Source: CAZUXY01 sp964624235
GTDB lineage: Bacteria; Spirochaetota; UBA4802; UBA5368
Reading direction: 5' to 3'
Length of the DNA: 11,823 nucleotides
NCBI GenBank assembly: GCA_964624235.1
Contig: CAZUXY010000090.1
Coordinates: 1-11,823, forward strand
Every line of letters starts with the position of its first letter. Within the stretch, counting starts at the first letter, position 1. The position numbers and the translations under genes were made by a program. This document shows, piece by piece, positions 1 to 7,159 of the stretch. The notes under the pieces were generated by a model. That model saw nothing but the letters and a program-made list of their open reading frames with translations, did no database searches and was not told the origin of the DNA.

Positions 1-966
1 CAGGCCGCTTATATTGATGCCTTTGAATTCCAGGGGGTCCGCGGTGAGAATTGTCCCGGGATCAATAGTTCTGGCGATATCCTTTAACCGCGCACCTCCC
101 GCGGAGCTGCCCTCTCCGTCGATGACTCCCCAGAAGAACCACTCCGGGGTGATCACCAGGTCCGTGTTCCGGTGATACACTATCCCGAAAAAGCCCCAGA
201 AAAGCCCCTTTTCCATGAAGGTCGTTTCATAACAATGCACCGCCGCACCTTTAAGAGCGCCCGCTTTTTTGCTTTTAACAAAATCACGCACCTGTGAAAC
301 GAACGCCGGCTGGAGTTCTTCGAACCGGCATTTTCTGGTGGTGAGCCTCTGTTCACCCCTTTTCATGGAGTGCTCGGGATCGTCCCTGCCGGGTGCGAGT
401 GACACGGCGGGAAGGGAAGGGTCCAGCATTTTCCTGTTGAGCGCCTCCGCCGATTCTCCCGACATCCTGATAGTGATCCCCTCCACGGTGAATTCACTGT
501 CCTGGCCGGAGGGACCGGTTTTCGTGAAATTGTCGATTTTTTCATAGGGTATGATGAACGGCCTGTGCATGAAACTGAAAAAGCGGGACGGGGAAAAGAC
601 CATGCCCGTATCGGTGAACCTGACGGTCACGCTCATGCGGTAATCCATATAGCCCATCTCGACACTCTGGGAGAAGAAAGGGGCGGCAGACCGGGCTGTT
701 TCCGGTGCGGGGAACCTGAGATGCAGCACCCTCCACCCGCTGATGACCGAAAAGAAGGTCATCACACCGCAGTAAATACCGGCGCAGACCCCGATGAATA
801 CGACAAAGGTCAGAAAAGCGTTTTTTGCCTTGCTCATTTCAGTATACTCATCCTCGGTCAGAATAAAGAAAAGCGCAATGATGATGATCGCCGGTATGAT
901 AAACTTCTTTATCACTCCCCCGATCGTAGTCTTTCTTGTCGTTTCGGTGGTGTTCTTTTTTTTCAT
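1..966 (-). CDS. Two-helix membrane protein of unknown function, partial (C-terminus off the left edge)
   Basis: An uninterrupted minus-strand frame of 322 codons starts with ATG at 966 and reaches base 1 without a stop, so the C-terminus lies outside the window. The start is supported by an AGGAGG Shine-Dalgarno site about 11 bases upstream and a lysine-rich N-terminus (MKKKN). Two hydrophobic segments are visible, about residues 22-36 and 50-76. The remainder looks soluble. Residues about 100-175 have a beta-rich, PH-like look, including an IPYEKI stretch at 139-144 of the kind seen in bacterial PH-like domains. A second stretch near 258-285 (aromatic-rich, with ITPEWFFWG) may repeat that pattern. 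I do not recognise a named family, so the PH-like reading is inference from appearance only. It is divergent from the GNAT gene at 1181. Confidence 0.78.
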   Translation of the reverse strand, partial: MKKKNTTETTRKTTIGGVIKKFIIPAIIIIALFFILTEDEYTEMSKAKNAFLTFVVFIGVCAGIYCGVMTFFSVISGWRVLHLRFPAPETARSAAPFFSQSVEMGYMDYRMSVTVRFTDTGMVFSPSRFFSFMHRPFIIPYEKIDNFTKTGPSGQDSEFTVEGITIRMSGESAEALNRKMLDPSLPAVSLAPGRDDPEHSMKRGEQRLTTRKCRFEELQPAFVSQVRDFVKSKKAGALKGAAVHCYETTFMEKGLFWGFFGIVYHRNTDLVITPEWFFWGVIDGEGSSAGGARLKDIARTIDPGTILTADPLEFKGINISGL

Positions 967-1180
967 AAAGGTACTGTCCCTCCTGCCCGTCGGTGGTAAC
1001 GGCAGTTCTCTGACAGCTGCCTGTGATTGTATATGCCCTTGTCGCTGTCCCTGATTTTATACTTGCACTATGATTTTTTCATCTAAAATATTTCACTGTT
1101 ATGGCAGATGTCGGGCGCGCCTTCGTGTCCGCCGGGCCGCGGCAAAGGTTATATACCATAATTTCCAGGACGATATAACA
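967..1180. promoter_or_regulatory. Divergent intergenic region with AT-rich promoter candidates
   Basis: These 214 bases separate two divergently transcribed genes and must hold promoters for both unless one is read from further away. The centre (about 1025-1095) is clearly more AT-rich than its surroundings. On the plus strand TTGCAC at 1063-1068 and TAAAAT at 1084-1089 are separated by only 15 bases. On the minus strand a TATAAA-type element lies near 1063-1058 with no good -35 partner. An AGGA site at 1167-1170 serves the GNAT gene. None of the promoter matches is strong. Confidence 0.3.
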
Positions 1181-1633
1181 ATGAACATCCTCACCGCCAC
1201 CCTCGACGACTGTCACGATATACTGGCGCTGCAGAAGCTTGCGTACCGTCAGGAGGCCGAGCTCTACCGCGACTTTACCATTCCGCCCTTAACCCAGACG
1301 CTCGATGAACTGACAATCGAGTTCGGCCGTTCGACAGTGCTGAAGGCCGTGATCGACGGCGTCATCGTCGGTTCGGTCAGGGCATACGCCGAAAACGGCA
1401 CCTGCTTCATCGGCAGGCTCATCGTCCATCCCGATCATCAAAACCGGGGCATCGGCGCGAAGCTTTTGAACGAAATAGAGGGACATTTCAGGGCCCGGGG
1501 GATCGGCCGGTTCGAGCTCTACTCGGGAGAGAAGAGCGGTAAAAATATCGCTCTTTATCAGAAAGCAGGCTATAGACTGTTCAGGACCGAAAAAATGAGT
1601 GACAGGGTCACCATTGTATATTTAGAAAAATAA
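1181..1633 (+). CDS. GNAT-family N-acetyltransferase
   Basis: A 150-residue protein of standard single-domain GNAT length, expected to transfer an acetyl group from acetyl-CoA to an amine on a small molecule or protein in the cytoplasm. Motif A is clear: IGRLIVHPDHQNRGIGAKLL covers residues about 77-96, with the pyrophosphate-binding Q/R-x-x-G-x-G/A signature as Q87-N-R-G90-I-G92. Motif B follows at about 111-135 and contains ALYQKAGYRLF, a typical GNAT ending in which Tyr126 may act as general acid. The frame is open upstream to an ATG at 1070, but I chose 1181 because it has an AGGA site 10 bases upstream and begins right at the first GNAT strand, while the extra 37 residues are arginine-rich and not GNAT-like. 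The substrate cannot be told. It is followed after 107 bases by a methyltransferase on the same strand. Confidence 0.9.
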   Translation: MNILTATLDDCHDILALQKLAYRQEAELYRDFTIPPLTQTLDELTIEFGRSTVLKAVIDGVIVGSVRAYAENGTCFIGRLIVHPDHQNRGIGAKLLNEIEGHFRARGIGRFELYSGEKSGKNIALYQKAGYRLFRTEKMSDRVTIVYLEK

Positions 1634-1667
1634 CATGATCCGGCCCGCCGCCGGCCCCTTCTGACCC

Positions 1668-1687
1668 GGTCCATACATGTATGGGCC
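1668..1687. promoter_or_regulatory. Palindrome upstream of the methyltransferase gene, possible operator
   Basis: CCATACATGTATGG at 1671-1684 is a perfect 14-base palindrome. It extends to 20 bases with one mismatched pair (T1670 opposite G1685). It lies 57 bases before the chosen start of the methyltransferase, in a non-coding gap. A symmetric AT-centred site of this size is typical of a dimeric repressor operator, but no second copy was seen in the window and no regulator gene is adjacent, so function is inference. Confidence 0.4.
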
Positions 1688-1693
1688 TGAGGG

Positions 1694-1727
1694 AGGGATC
1701 GACGGCCGCAACGGCAGGCCGTTCCCT
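1694..1727 (+). other. Leader hairpin just before the methyltransferase ribosome-binding site
   Basis: ACGGCC (1702-1707) pairs with GGCCGT (1717-1722) around a 9-base loop, and the outer AGGGA (1694-1698) pairs with TCCCT (1723-1727) across a 3-base bulge. The structure ends 4 bases before the AGGA site at 1732-1735. There is no T-run, so it is not a rho-independent terminator. It could stabilise the mRNA or modulate translation, or simply reflect GC-rich sequence. Confidence 0.4.
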
Positions 1728-1740
1728 ATACAGGAAACCC

Positions 1741-2499
1741 ATGAAAAAGAAACAACTGATCGACGCCTTCTCGAAACAGGCCGGGACCATGGCCGCCTCG
1801 GGCTTTTTCAGCAATGAAGAGGTCCTCGAAAAAATGCTGGCGTCGGCGGAGTTGCGGCCGCACATGCGGGTGCTGGACCTGTGCTGCGGCACGGGGATCG
1901 TGGCCCGTGCGATCGCTCCCCGTGTGCGCGAGGTGCATGCTTTCGACATCACGCCGGCCATGATCGCGAAGGCGCGGCAGCTCGGCCGGGCGAAAGGGCT
2001 GAAGAATATACGCTACCGCGTCGGGGATGCCGAAGCCACGCCTTATAAGAAGGGTTTTTTCGACGTGGTCGTGACGCGGCTGGCGTTCCATCATTTTGAA
2101 AAACCGCACAGGGTCGTCGAAGAGACAGTAAGGATCGTGAAGCCCGGGGGCAGGGTCGTCGTCGCCGATATCATAACGGACAGGCGCGAGAAGGTGTCCG
2201 AACTGCACAACGCCCTGGAAAAACTGCGCGACCCCTCCCACGTGCGGATGCTGAAAGAAGCGGAACTGCTGAAGCTCTTCCGCGACGGGGGGTTCAGGCT
2301 GACGGGGAAGGAGCAGTGGCACACCCCGAGGGAATTCGGGGAATGGGTCGCCATTACCGACCCCGATCACCGTGCGCCGCTCTTCGCCGTCATGAAACAC
2401 CTGGGCCTGCACGGGATCGACTGCGGGATTGATCTTGCGTTTACCGGGGGCGCGATAACCTTCAGGCACACATGGCTGCTCTTCGTCGGTAAAAAGTGA
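1741..2499 (+). CDS. Class I SAM-dependent methyltransferase (Methyltransf_11/UbiE-like)
   Basis: A 252-residue cytoplasmic enzyme predicted to move a methyl group from S-adenosylmethionine to a small molecule. The SAM-binding Rossmann fold is obvious: motif I VLDLCCGTG at residues 44-52, an acidic residue ending strand 2 (D69 in AFDITP), a motif II/III acidic pair near GDAEATPY (95-102), motif IV DVVVTRLAFHHF (108-119), and post-motif LKPGG-type sequence VKPGGRVVVADI (133-144). The LAFHHF pattern and overall layout resemble UbiE/MenG-type and related type 11 methyltransferases, but the C-terminal part is not diagnostic and no quinone-biosynthesis gene is nearby. An upstream ATG at 1681 is in frame, but it lacks a Shine-Dalgarno site and lies inside the palindrome. 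ATG at 1741 has AGGA 5 bases upstream and starts MKKKQ. Substrate unknown. Confidence 0.9.
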   Translation: MKKKQLIDAFSKQAGTMAASGFFSNEEVLEKMLASAELRPHMRVLDLCCGTGIVARAIAPRVREVHAFDITPAMIAKARQLGRAKGLKNIRYRVGDAEATPYKKGFFDVVVTRLAFHHFEKPHRVVEETVRIVKPGGRVVVADIITDRREKVSELHNALEKLRDPSHVRMLKEAELLKLFRDGGFRLTGKEQWHTPREFGEWVAITDPDHRAPLFAVMKHLGLHGIDCGIDLAFTGGAITFRHTWLLFVGKK

Positions 2500-2560
2500 C
2501 GGCGGCCGCGGGGCCTCGGGTGCGTCCCGCGCGCGTTACCATATAATCATGGAGTAAACG

Positions 2561-2929
2561 ATGAAGAAAGAACGAAAACCGCCGGCGGATATGGACGGGT
2601 ACATCGGTCTCTTCGGGAAGGATGTCCGGGAGATACTGCAGAAAATCCGTTCGCTCATAAGAAAGAACGCTCCCGACGCGGAAGAAGCCATGGTATACGG
2701 AATACCCACCTTCAGGCTCAAGGGAAACCTGGTCCACTTCGCCGCGTTCACGCACCATATCGGCTTTTATCCGACACCCTCGGGCATTGAGGCGTTCAAA
2801 GCGGAGATCGCCGGGTATGAACACGCAAAAGGCACGGTACGGTTTCCGCTCGACAAACCCATTCCCTATGATCTGATTGAAAGGATCGTGAAATTCAGGG
2901 TCAATGAGGTTAAAAACAGAAAAAAATAA
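2561..2929 (+). CDS. DUF1801 (YdhG/frataxin-like fold) protein
   Basis: A 122-residue soluble protein matching the DUF1801 family over nearly its whole length. Recognisable family features are the N-terminal helix ending in LRKxxPDAEEAMVYGIPTF-type sequence (about residues 34-51), the central HHIGFYPTPSGI at 65-76, and the C-terminal KGTVRFPLDKPIPYDLI at 90-106. The Bacillus subtilis member YdhG (Fra) has a frataxin-like fold and was described as an iron chaperone for Fe-S and haem assembly. Whether this paralogue has that job is uncertain, because the family is large and mostly uncharacterised. The start has GGAG (2551-2554) 6 bases upstream. It lies 61 bases after the methyltransferase and may be co-transcribed with it. 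Confidence 0.88.
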   Translation: MKKERKPPADMDGYIGLFGKDVREILQKIRSLIRKNAPDAEEAMVYGIPTFRLKGNLVHFAAFTHHIGFYPTPSGIEAFKAEIAGYEHAKGTVRFPLDKPIPYDLIERIVKFRVNEVKNRKK

Positions 2930-2994
2930 GAAGGTTTATCATGGCCTCATGGCGGTGTGTGGCCTGCGGGTGAAGTCCGTAGGGGGAGATTCCC

Positions 2995-3078
2995 ATGAAT
3001 ATGACGGTAGCCACGGTCGCGGCTACAGTAATGGTACTGTTCGGCGCCGGCGCCACTCCGTTCTGTCGGGAATTGTAG
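2995..3078 (+). CDS. Candidate 27-residue hydrophobic peptide
   Basis: ATG at 2995 opens a 27-codon frame ending in TAG at 3076-3078. It is preceded by AGGGGGAG (2981-2988), a strong Shine-Dalgarno match 6 bases upstream. The peptide is dominated by a hydrophobic run (residues about 3-20, TVATVAATVMVLFGAGA) and ends with a cysteine and short polar tail. It could be a small single-pass membrane peptide, or the surviving signal-sequence start of a gene that has decayed. It sits in the 164-base gap between the DUF1801 gene and the convergent App1-like gene. The strong ribosome site and hydrophobicity are the only support. Confidence 0.33.
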   Translation: MNMTVATVAATVMVLFGAGATPFCREL

Positions 3079-3093
3079 TTTCATTCCATACGG

Positions 3094-4206
3094 TTATTGC
3101 TGCTTTTTGTTCAGTCCCGCCGGCGTTCCGTTCAATACCTGGCTGTGTAACTTCAACAGGTCGCCGCCGTCATTGAAAAAGGAAAATATGATGGGAGAAA
3201 ATTTTTCTTTGATCGTGTTGAACCGGTGGTGTTCAGTGCCAAGGTTCCCGGCATCCCGGATAAACACGGCCCTGACGCTGTCCGGGTATTTCCGGTAAAT
3301 CGCCAGGTACGTTTCGGCGTCAGTTTCCCCCGAGTCGCCGATAAGGATGAACCGTTTCCCCGGCAGGTCTTCGATGATTTTCGACAGTACTGATAGTTTA
3401 TAGTCTTTCTGGTCCGCCGTGATGAAATCGACGGAGCTTCTGTCTTTTATCCTGAATTTCTTCAGATGAAACGACCCGCGGGGAAACCCCGCTTTGTCCA
3501 TGAAGGCGGAAAGTTCCTCATACATCTGCCAGGGGGAGCCCGAGACGTAATGAAATGTCGCGTTGTTGTTCTCGAGCAGTGTATAGAATTCAGCCATCTT
3601 GTCGACGGCCCTGTAGGGAAGCACAAAGGTGTTTCTGATCAATGCTTTTTTATCAAGGACATCGCTGATCTTTATCGTATCGTCGATGTCAGATATCACC
3701 GACAGGCCGTCCGGTTTCTCGAGTGTGAGCGCGCCCCCGAAGGTGCGTGTATCGCCCGCGTCCGCTTTCACCAGTACGGGGAGGGTTTTCCGGCTTCGGT
3801 GTTCGGGTTTCAGCGGCAGGGTCAGTGCGGTGACCGAATGACCGTCGGCTTTCGTCGCGTTGAGGATGTACGTTTTCCAGTCGATAATCACCCGCGGTGT
3901 AATATTTCTTTTATTGTCGACCATGAACTGTCGTATCCGCCGTTTAAAGATTTCCGGGTTCCGCGGTTCATCCTCATCCGGGAGCAGGTTCTTCACGGCG
4001 GCGGTGATGACATTGCGTAGCGCTGAATTTTCTTCGGGCTGGAAAATCCACAGGTGAATTTCCGCGCGGATGGAATTTTCGCCGATGATGCCGTAGGTAG
4101 GGATGAACACTGTTTTTTCGCCTTTTATCCCTGCCGGCTGTGCCGGGGTAATGAACAGGCCGCATAACAATAGAACCGTGAAACAGGTTGTCGGATGTTT
4201 TTTCAT
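3094..4206 (-). CDS. Exported App1-type phosphatidate phosphatase (DUF2183, HAD-like)
   Basis: A 370-residue protein with an N-terminal signal peptide (MKKHPTTC, hydrophobic core about 8-20, likely cleavage near PAQPA at 25) and a C-terminal App1/DUF2183 catalytic domain (about 168-345). HAD-type motifs are all present: motif I SDIDDTIK at 172-179 with nucleophile D173 and acid/base D175, motif II in YVSGSPW (S222/S224), a lysine in DYKLSVL (K270) as motif III candidate, and motif IV LIGDSGETD (288-296) with D291 and D296. The fungal namesake dephosphorylates phosphatidic acid to diacylglycerol, so this protein would act on phospholipid outside the cytoplasm, probably in the periplasm. The region 26-165 is an N-terminal beta-rich extension of the kind found in bacterial members. 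The frame is open 29 codons further upstream, but 4206 gives the signal peptide and has AAAGGG upstream. It is convergent with the DUF1801 gene. Confidence 0.88.
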   Translation of the reverse strand: MKKHPTTCFTVLLLCGLFITPAQPAGIKGEKTVFIPTYGIIGENSIRAEIHLWIFQPEENSALRNVITAAVKNLLPDEDEPRNPEIFKRRIRQFMVDNKRNITPRVIIDWKTYILNATKADGHSVTALTLPLKPEHRSRKTLPVLVKADAGDTRTFGGALTLEKPDGLSVISDIDDTIKISDVLDKKALIRNTFVLPYRAVDKMAEFYTLLENNNATFHYVSGSPWQMYEELSAFMDKAGFPRGSFHLKKFRIKDRSSVDFITADQKDYKLSVLSKIIEDLPGKRFILIGDSGETDAETYLAIYRKYPDSVRAVFIRDAGNLGTEHHRFNTIKEKFSPIIFSFFNDGGDLLKLHSQVLNGTPAGLNKKQQ

Positions 4207-4272
4207 GGGTACCCTTTGCCGCAAACATACATCCGGTCCTGTGTGGTGTACAGCATTAAACAGTATACGGGA

Positions 4273-4294
4273 GATGCCGCCGGCCGCCGGCATC
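4273..4294. repeat. GC-rich inverted repeat
   Basis: GATGCCG (4273-4279) and CGGCATC (4288-4294) form a perfect 7-base stem. The 8-base loop contains CGGCCG-like bases that can pair further. There is no T-run on either side, so it is not a simple terminator. It lies about 67 bases upstream of the App1-like start, where it would fall just upstream of or within its promoter. Confidence 0.45.
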
Positions 4295-4413
4295 CAGGCC
4301 TGTTTTCATACGCATTTCAGCAAATGACCGGTATGGAGTATTTTAAAATCATCATTTACTGAAGTTGTCCGCAAGCGCTGTGTTGATATGGAGTGGATGC
4401 GGTGGAATAGAAC

Positions 4414-4441
4414 TTGACATTTATTTTTTAACTGTTATGTA
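4414..4441 (+). promoter_or_regulatory. Putative sigma70-type promoter for the UroD-like gene
   Basis: A consensus TTGACA at 4414-4419 is followed after 16 bases by TATGTA at 4436-4441, preceded by TG at 4433-4434 (extended -10 arrangement). The spacer is very AT-rich. The -10 hexamer alone is weak (3 of 6). It would give a 5' leader of about 95-100 bases before the start at 4545. Confidence 0.45.
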
Positions 4442-4544
4442 TCGACCGCTGATGGACTCACTCCGGTCCTGCCTTTACCACCGGATCTCGGCATGCCGCG
4501 ATGATACGCAAAGCATTATAACGATTTCTTCGGTGAGCGCTTCT

Positions 4545-5720
4545 ATGAAGAAAGACACAATGAGTTCGAAGGAGCGGGTGCACGCGACCGTCAGGGGACT
4601 GCCCGTGGACAGGGTCCCGGTGATGTATTTATTCAACCAGCACGCGGGAACCAGAATGATCGCCGAGTTATATCCGAGCCGCGGCGTTAAATGGAATATA
4701 CCGGCGCGACTCATCTGGAGAATGTTCAGAAAAGGCGGCAACTTTCTGATCTCGCGGGAAAAAAGCGTTGTACTGCCCTTTATACTGGACGCGTTTGTCA
4801 GCCGGGATTATCCGCTTGAGCTCGGCGCCGATCTTGCCCCCGTAGCCGGCGGGAAAGCCGTTTTCGGCGACGACGGTTATTACTGGGAAAACGGAAAATT
4901 CCGCATGAATGATATCTTCGGGGGCGTCCGGGGACTGGGCGGCATATATATCGAGGTGGTACAACCGGCGGTGCAAAGCATACATGACCTGAGGAACCTT
5001 CGCCTGCCTGACCTGACCGGCGATGAATACTATGGGGGAATTAAAAAATTCAGGAAAGCCCATCCCGACATCAGTATCTACGCCGACCACTATGGCGTCC
5101 AGGACCTTCTCTTTACCCAGATATGGGAAATGTCGGCGGCCATGCTGGCTCTTTACGACTATCCCGACGACATGAAGGACTTCCAGCGCCGGTTCGCCGA
5201 CTGGCAGATCGGCATGATCAGGAAGAGCGTCGCGGCCGGGGCGGACATCGTCTGCCTCTACGACGACTACGGGTTCACGAACAAAACCATGATATCGATG
5301 GAGATGTGGAAGGAGTTCACATATCCCCATCTCAGGCGGATTATCGAGGCGATCCATGAATGCGGCGCTCTGGCGATGCTTCATTCATGCGGCTACCAGG
5401 TTCCCTTCCTTCACTGGTACGTCGATGCCGGGCTCGATATTCTGCAGGGTCTGCAGCCCGGCGCGGGCAATGACTTCAAACAGGTTTATGGGGAGTACGG
5501 AAAAAAGCTCTGCTTCGCCACCGGTATCGACACCCAGCGGGGCGAGAGTATGACGCCCGAAGAACTGCGGGGAGAAATCCTCGAGAACTACCGTACCGGC
5601 GGCAGGAACGGCAGGCACATTCTCGGCGCCACCCACATGCTGCAGTACACGATGCCCGGTGATAATATACGGACGATAATCGAGACCGTACGGGAGATCC
5701 AGCGGGGTATGCACGATTGA
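4545..5720 (+). CDS. Uroporphyrinogen decarboxylase-family (MtaA/CmuA-like) protein
   Basis: A 391-residue soluble protein of the UroD superfamily, of the branch that includes corrinoid:coenzyme M methyltransferases rather than haem-pathway HemE. Evidence is the N-terminal SSKERVHATVRGLPVDRVPV (7-26), ADHYG (180-184), AGADIVCLYDDYG (231-243) and the HSCG zinc-type motif at 280-283 (H280, C282), then LQPGAGND (303-310) and GATHMLQYTMPGDNI (361-375). In MtaA/CmuA a third zinc ligand is a cysteine about 77 residues after the H-x-C. Here that area has no cysteine and only H358 and H364, so metal binding may differ. HemE's arginine-rich substrate site is not evident. Start 4545 has GGTGAG 7 bases upstream; ATG at 4560 is the alternative. 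The MFS transporter follows 101 bases later, suggesting uptake and then processing of a small molecule. No corrinoid protein gene is in the window. Confidence 0.85.
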   Translation: MKKDTMSSKERVHATVRGLPVDRVPVMYLFNQHAGTRMIAELYPSRGVKWNIPARLIWRMFRKGGNFLISREKSVVLPFILDAFVSRDYPLELGADLAPVAGGKAVFGDDGYYWENGKFRMNDIFGGVRGLGGIYIEVVQPAVQSIHDLRNLRLPDLTGDEYYGGIKKFRKAHPDISIYADHYGVQDLLFTQIWEMSAAMLALYDYPDDMKDFQRRFADWQIGMIRKSVAAGADIVCLYDDYGFTNKTMISMEMWKEFTYPHLRRIIEAIHECGALAMLHSCGYQVPFLHWYVDAGLDILQGLQPGAGNDFKQVYGEYGKKLCFATGIDTQRGESMTPEELRGEILENYRTGGRNGRHILGATHMLQYTMPGDNIRTIIETVREIQRGMHD

Positions 5721-5821
5721 CGATACCTGCATCTTCATAAAACTGATTGCAGTGAGACCGGTCACGGGATGATCGGCGCCGCTGTATAACAGCAACCCTT
5801 CCGGAACACTGAGGAGGATCC

Positions 5822-7159
5822 ATGGCAAAAATTACAATGAGCGCGCGCGACATTATCACCCTGTCGCTGCTGTTCGTTATGACCCTGCTTCTGTTCGCCG
5901 ACCAGATGATCATGTCGGCCATACTCCCCGAGCTGTCAAAGGAATACGGGGTGGATGAAATGACCCTTGGGGTTATCGGTTCGGCTTTCACACTGGTCGG
6001 GGCGTTCATGAGCATCATCTTCGGTTATATCGCCGACAAGGGATCGCGCAAGTGGATGCTGGTGCTGGTGGTTCTAATCGGCGAGGTGCCCTGTATTCTG
6101 ACCGGCGTTCCCGTCTTCACGCAGACCATCGGCTCCTTCACCTTCCTGCGGCTGCTCTCGGGCATAGGGCTGGGCGGTGTCTATCCCGTTTCATATTCGG
6201 TGCTTGCGGACTATTTCAAGGAGGAGCACCGCTCGACCGCCTCGGCCTGGATGAACACGGCCTGGAGCATCGGCAGCATCATCGGCGTGAGCATCGCGGG
6301 CTATCTCACCAACGCCTACGGCTGGAGAATATCATTTGTTCTTATAGGCGCCCCCAATATTCCCATCGCCCTCTTCTTCGCTCTCTACGCCCGGGAGCCC
6401 GAGAAGGGACGGACCGAGGACGCCCTAGAGGATCTCATTCGTAAAGGGCTGGTCTATAAGCAGAAGATCAATTTCAGGGATTTCAACCTGATCCTGCGCA
6501 TGAAGACAAACTTCTATATCTTTCTCCAGGGAATTCCCGGTACGCTTCCCTGGGGTATCCTTATGTACTGGGCCATCACCTTCTTCCAGGAATACCGGCA
6601 CATCAGCAAGGAAATGGCGACCACCGTCTTCCTGGTTATGGGCATCGGCAGCGCGGTTGGCGGGATTTTTTTCGCCTATGTCGGCGAGTGGCTCTACAAG
6701 AAATCCCCGAGGTACATGCCGCTGCTCTGCGGGATCATGGTGCTTGCCGGCATCGTTCCGAGCGTCGTCATGGTAAACATGCCCCTGGCAAACCTCCCCC
6801 TGTACATGGTGCTCGGCTTTTTTACGGGATTTCTCGTCTCGGTGGCCATGGCGAACGTGCCGGCCATGATCATGAACGTCAACCGGCCCGAACACCGGGG
6901 GACGGTATTTTCGCTTCTGAACATCACCGGCAATCTCGGGGTGGGCATGGGGCCCGCCATCGGCGGCCTGCTCATCCCTTTCGGCTATCTCTTCATGATG
7001 AACACGGCGATCGCGGGCTGGCTGCCCTGCGGCGTTCTTTTCTTCTGGGTGGCGAAACATATAATCGGTGACCGGGAAAAGCTTCGCGGTTTCCTGAAGG
7101 AGCGGGCCGGCGAGATGGCGGAAGATTCCCCCGCGACGATGGAACTGCCGCGGGGATAA
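5822..7159 (+). CDS. MFS transporter, Spinster-like
   Basis: A 445-residue inner-membrane protein with the length and hydrophobic pattern of a 12-helix major facilitator. Motif A appears in loop 2-3 as GYIADKGSRKWML (68-80), a conserved arginine R110 begins the TM4 motif RLLSGIGLGG, and D27 lies in TM1 (LLFADQM). The TM4-TM5 stretch (LADYFKEEHRSTASAW, 128-143, then GWRISFVLIG, 167-176) resembles Spinster/SLC63-type and related bacterial MFS carriers. A central cytoplasmic loop with charged residues spans about 190-225. The substrate is unknown. Co-transcription with the UroD-like gene is likely given the same strand, 101-base spacing and shared terminator. The start is well fixed by AGGAGG (5812-5817), 4 bases upstream. 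Confidence 0.92.
   Translation: MAKITMSARDIITLSLLFVMTLLLFADQMIMSAILPELSKEYGVDEMTLGVIGSAFTLVGAFMSIIFGYIADKGSRKWMLVLVVLIGEVPCILTGVPVFTQTIGSFTFLRLLSGIGLGGVYPVSYSVLADYFKEEHRSTASAWMNTAWSIGSIIGVSIAGYLTNAYGWRISFVLIGAPNIPIALFFALYAREPEKGRTEDALEDLIRKGLVYKQKINFRDFNLILRMKTNFYIFLQGIPGTLPWGILMYWAITFFQEYRHISKEMATTVFLVMGIGSAVGGIFFAYVGEWLYKKSPRYMPLLCGIMVLAGIVPSVVMVNMPLANLPLYMVLGFFTGFLVSVAMANVPAMIMNVNRPEHRGTVFSLLNITGNLGVGMGPAIGGLLIPFGYLFMMNTAIAGWLPCGVLFFWVAKHIIGDREKLRGFLKERAGEMAEDSPATMELPRG

Larger units (their letters stand above)
4207..4544. other. 338-base non-coding gap between divergent genes
   Basis: This gap separates the App1-like gene (minus) from the UroD-like gene (plus). It holds a strong GC hairpin at 4273-4294, a consensus -35 at 4414 (listed separately), and on the minus strand a TATACT element at 4267-4262 that could be the -10 of the App1-like gene but has no -35 partner. 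The UroD-like frame stays open back to 4365, yet that stretch lacks a Shine-Dalgarno site and does not resemble the family, so I treat it as untranslated. Confidence 0.6.

Noticed and set aside
565..999. 144-codon plus-strand ORF
   Set aside because: It lies antisense to the well-supported minus-strand membrane protein gene and shows no family features or ribosome site.
1640..1654. CCGGC/GCCGG hairpin after the GNAT gene as a terminator
   Set aside because: Short stem followed by C-rich sequence, not T-rich. It is expected by chance in this GC-rich DNA.
1726..2469. 247-codon minus-strand ORF
   Set aside because: Antisense shadow of the methyltransferase at 1741, with compositional bias (His, Arg, Pro) typical of a reversed GC-rich gene.
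3466..4020. 184-codon plus-strand ORF
   Set aside because: Antisense shadow of the App1-like gene, whose HAD motifs establish the real frame.
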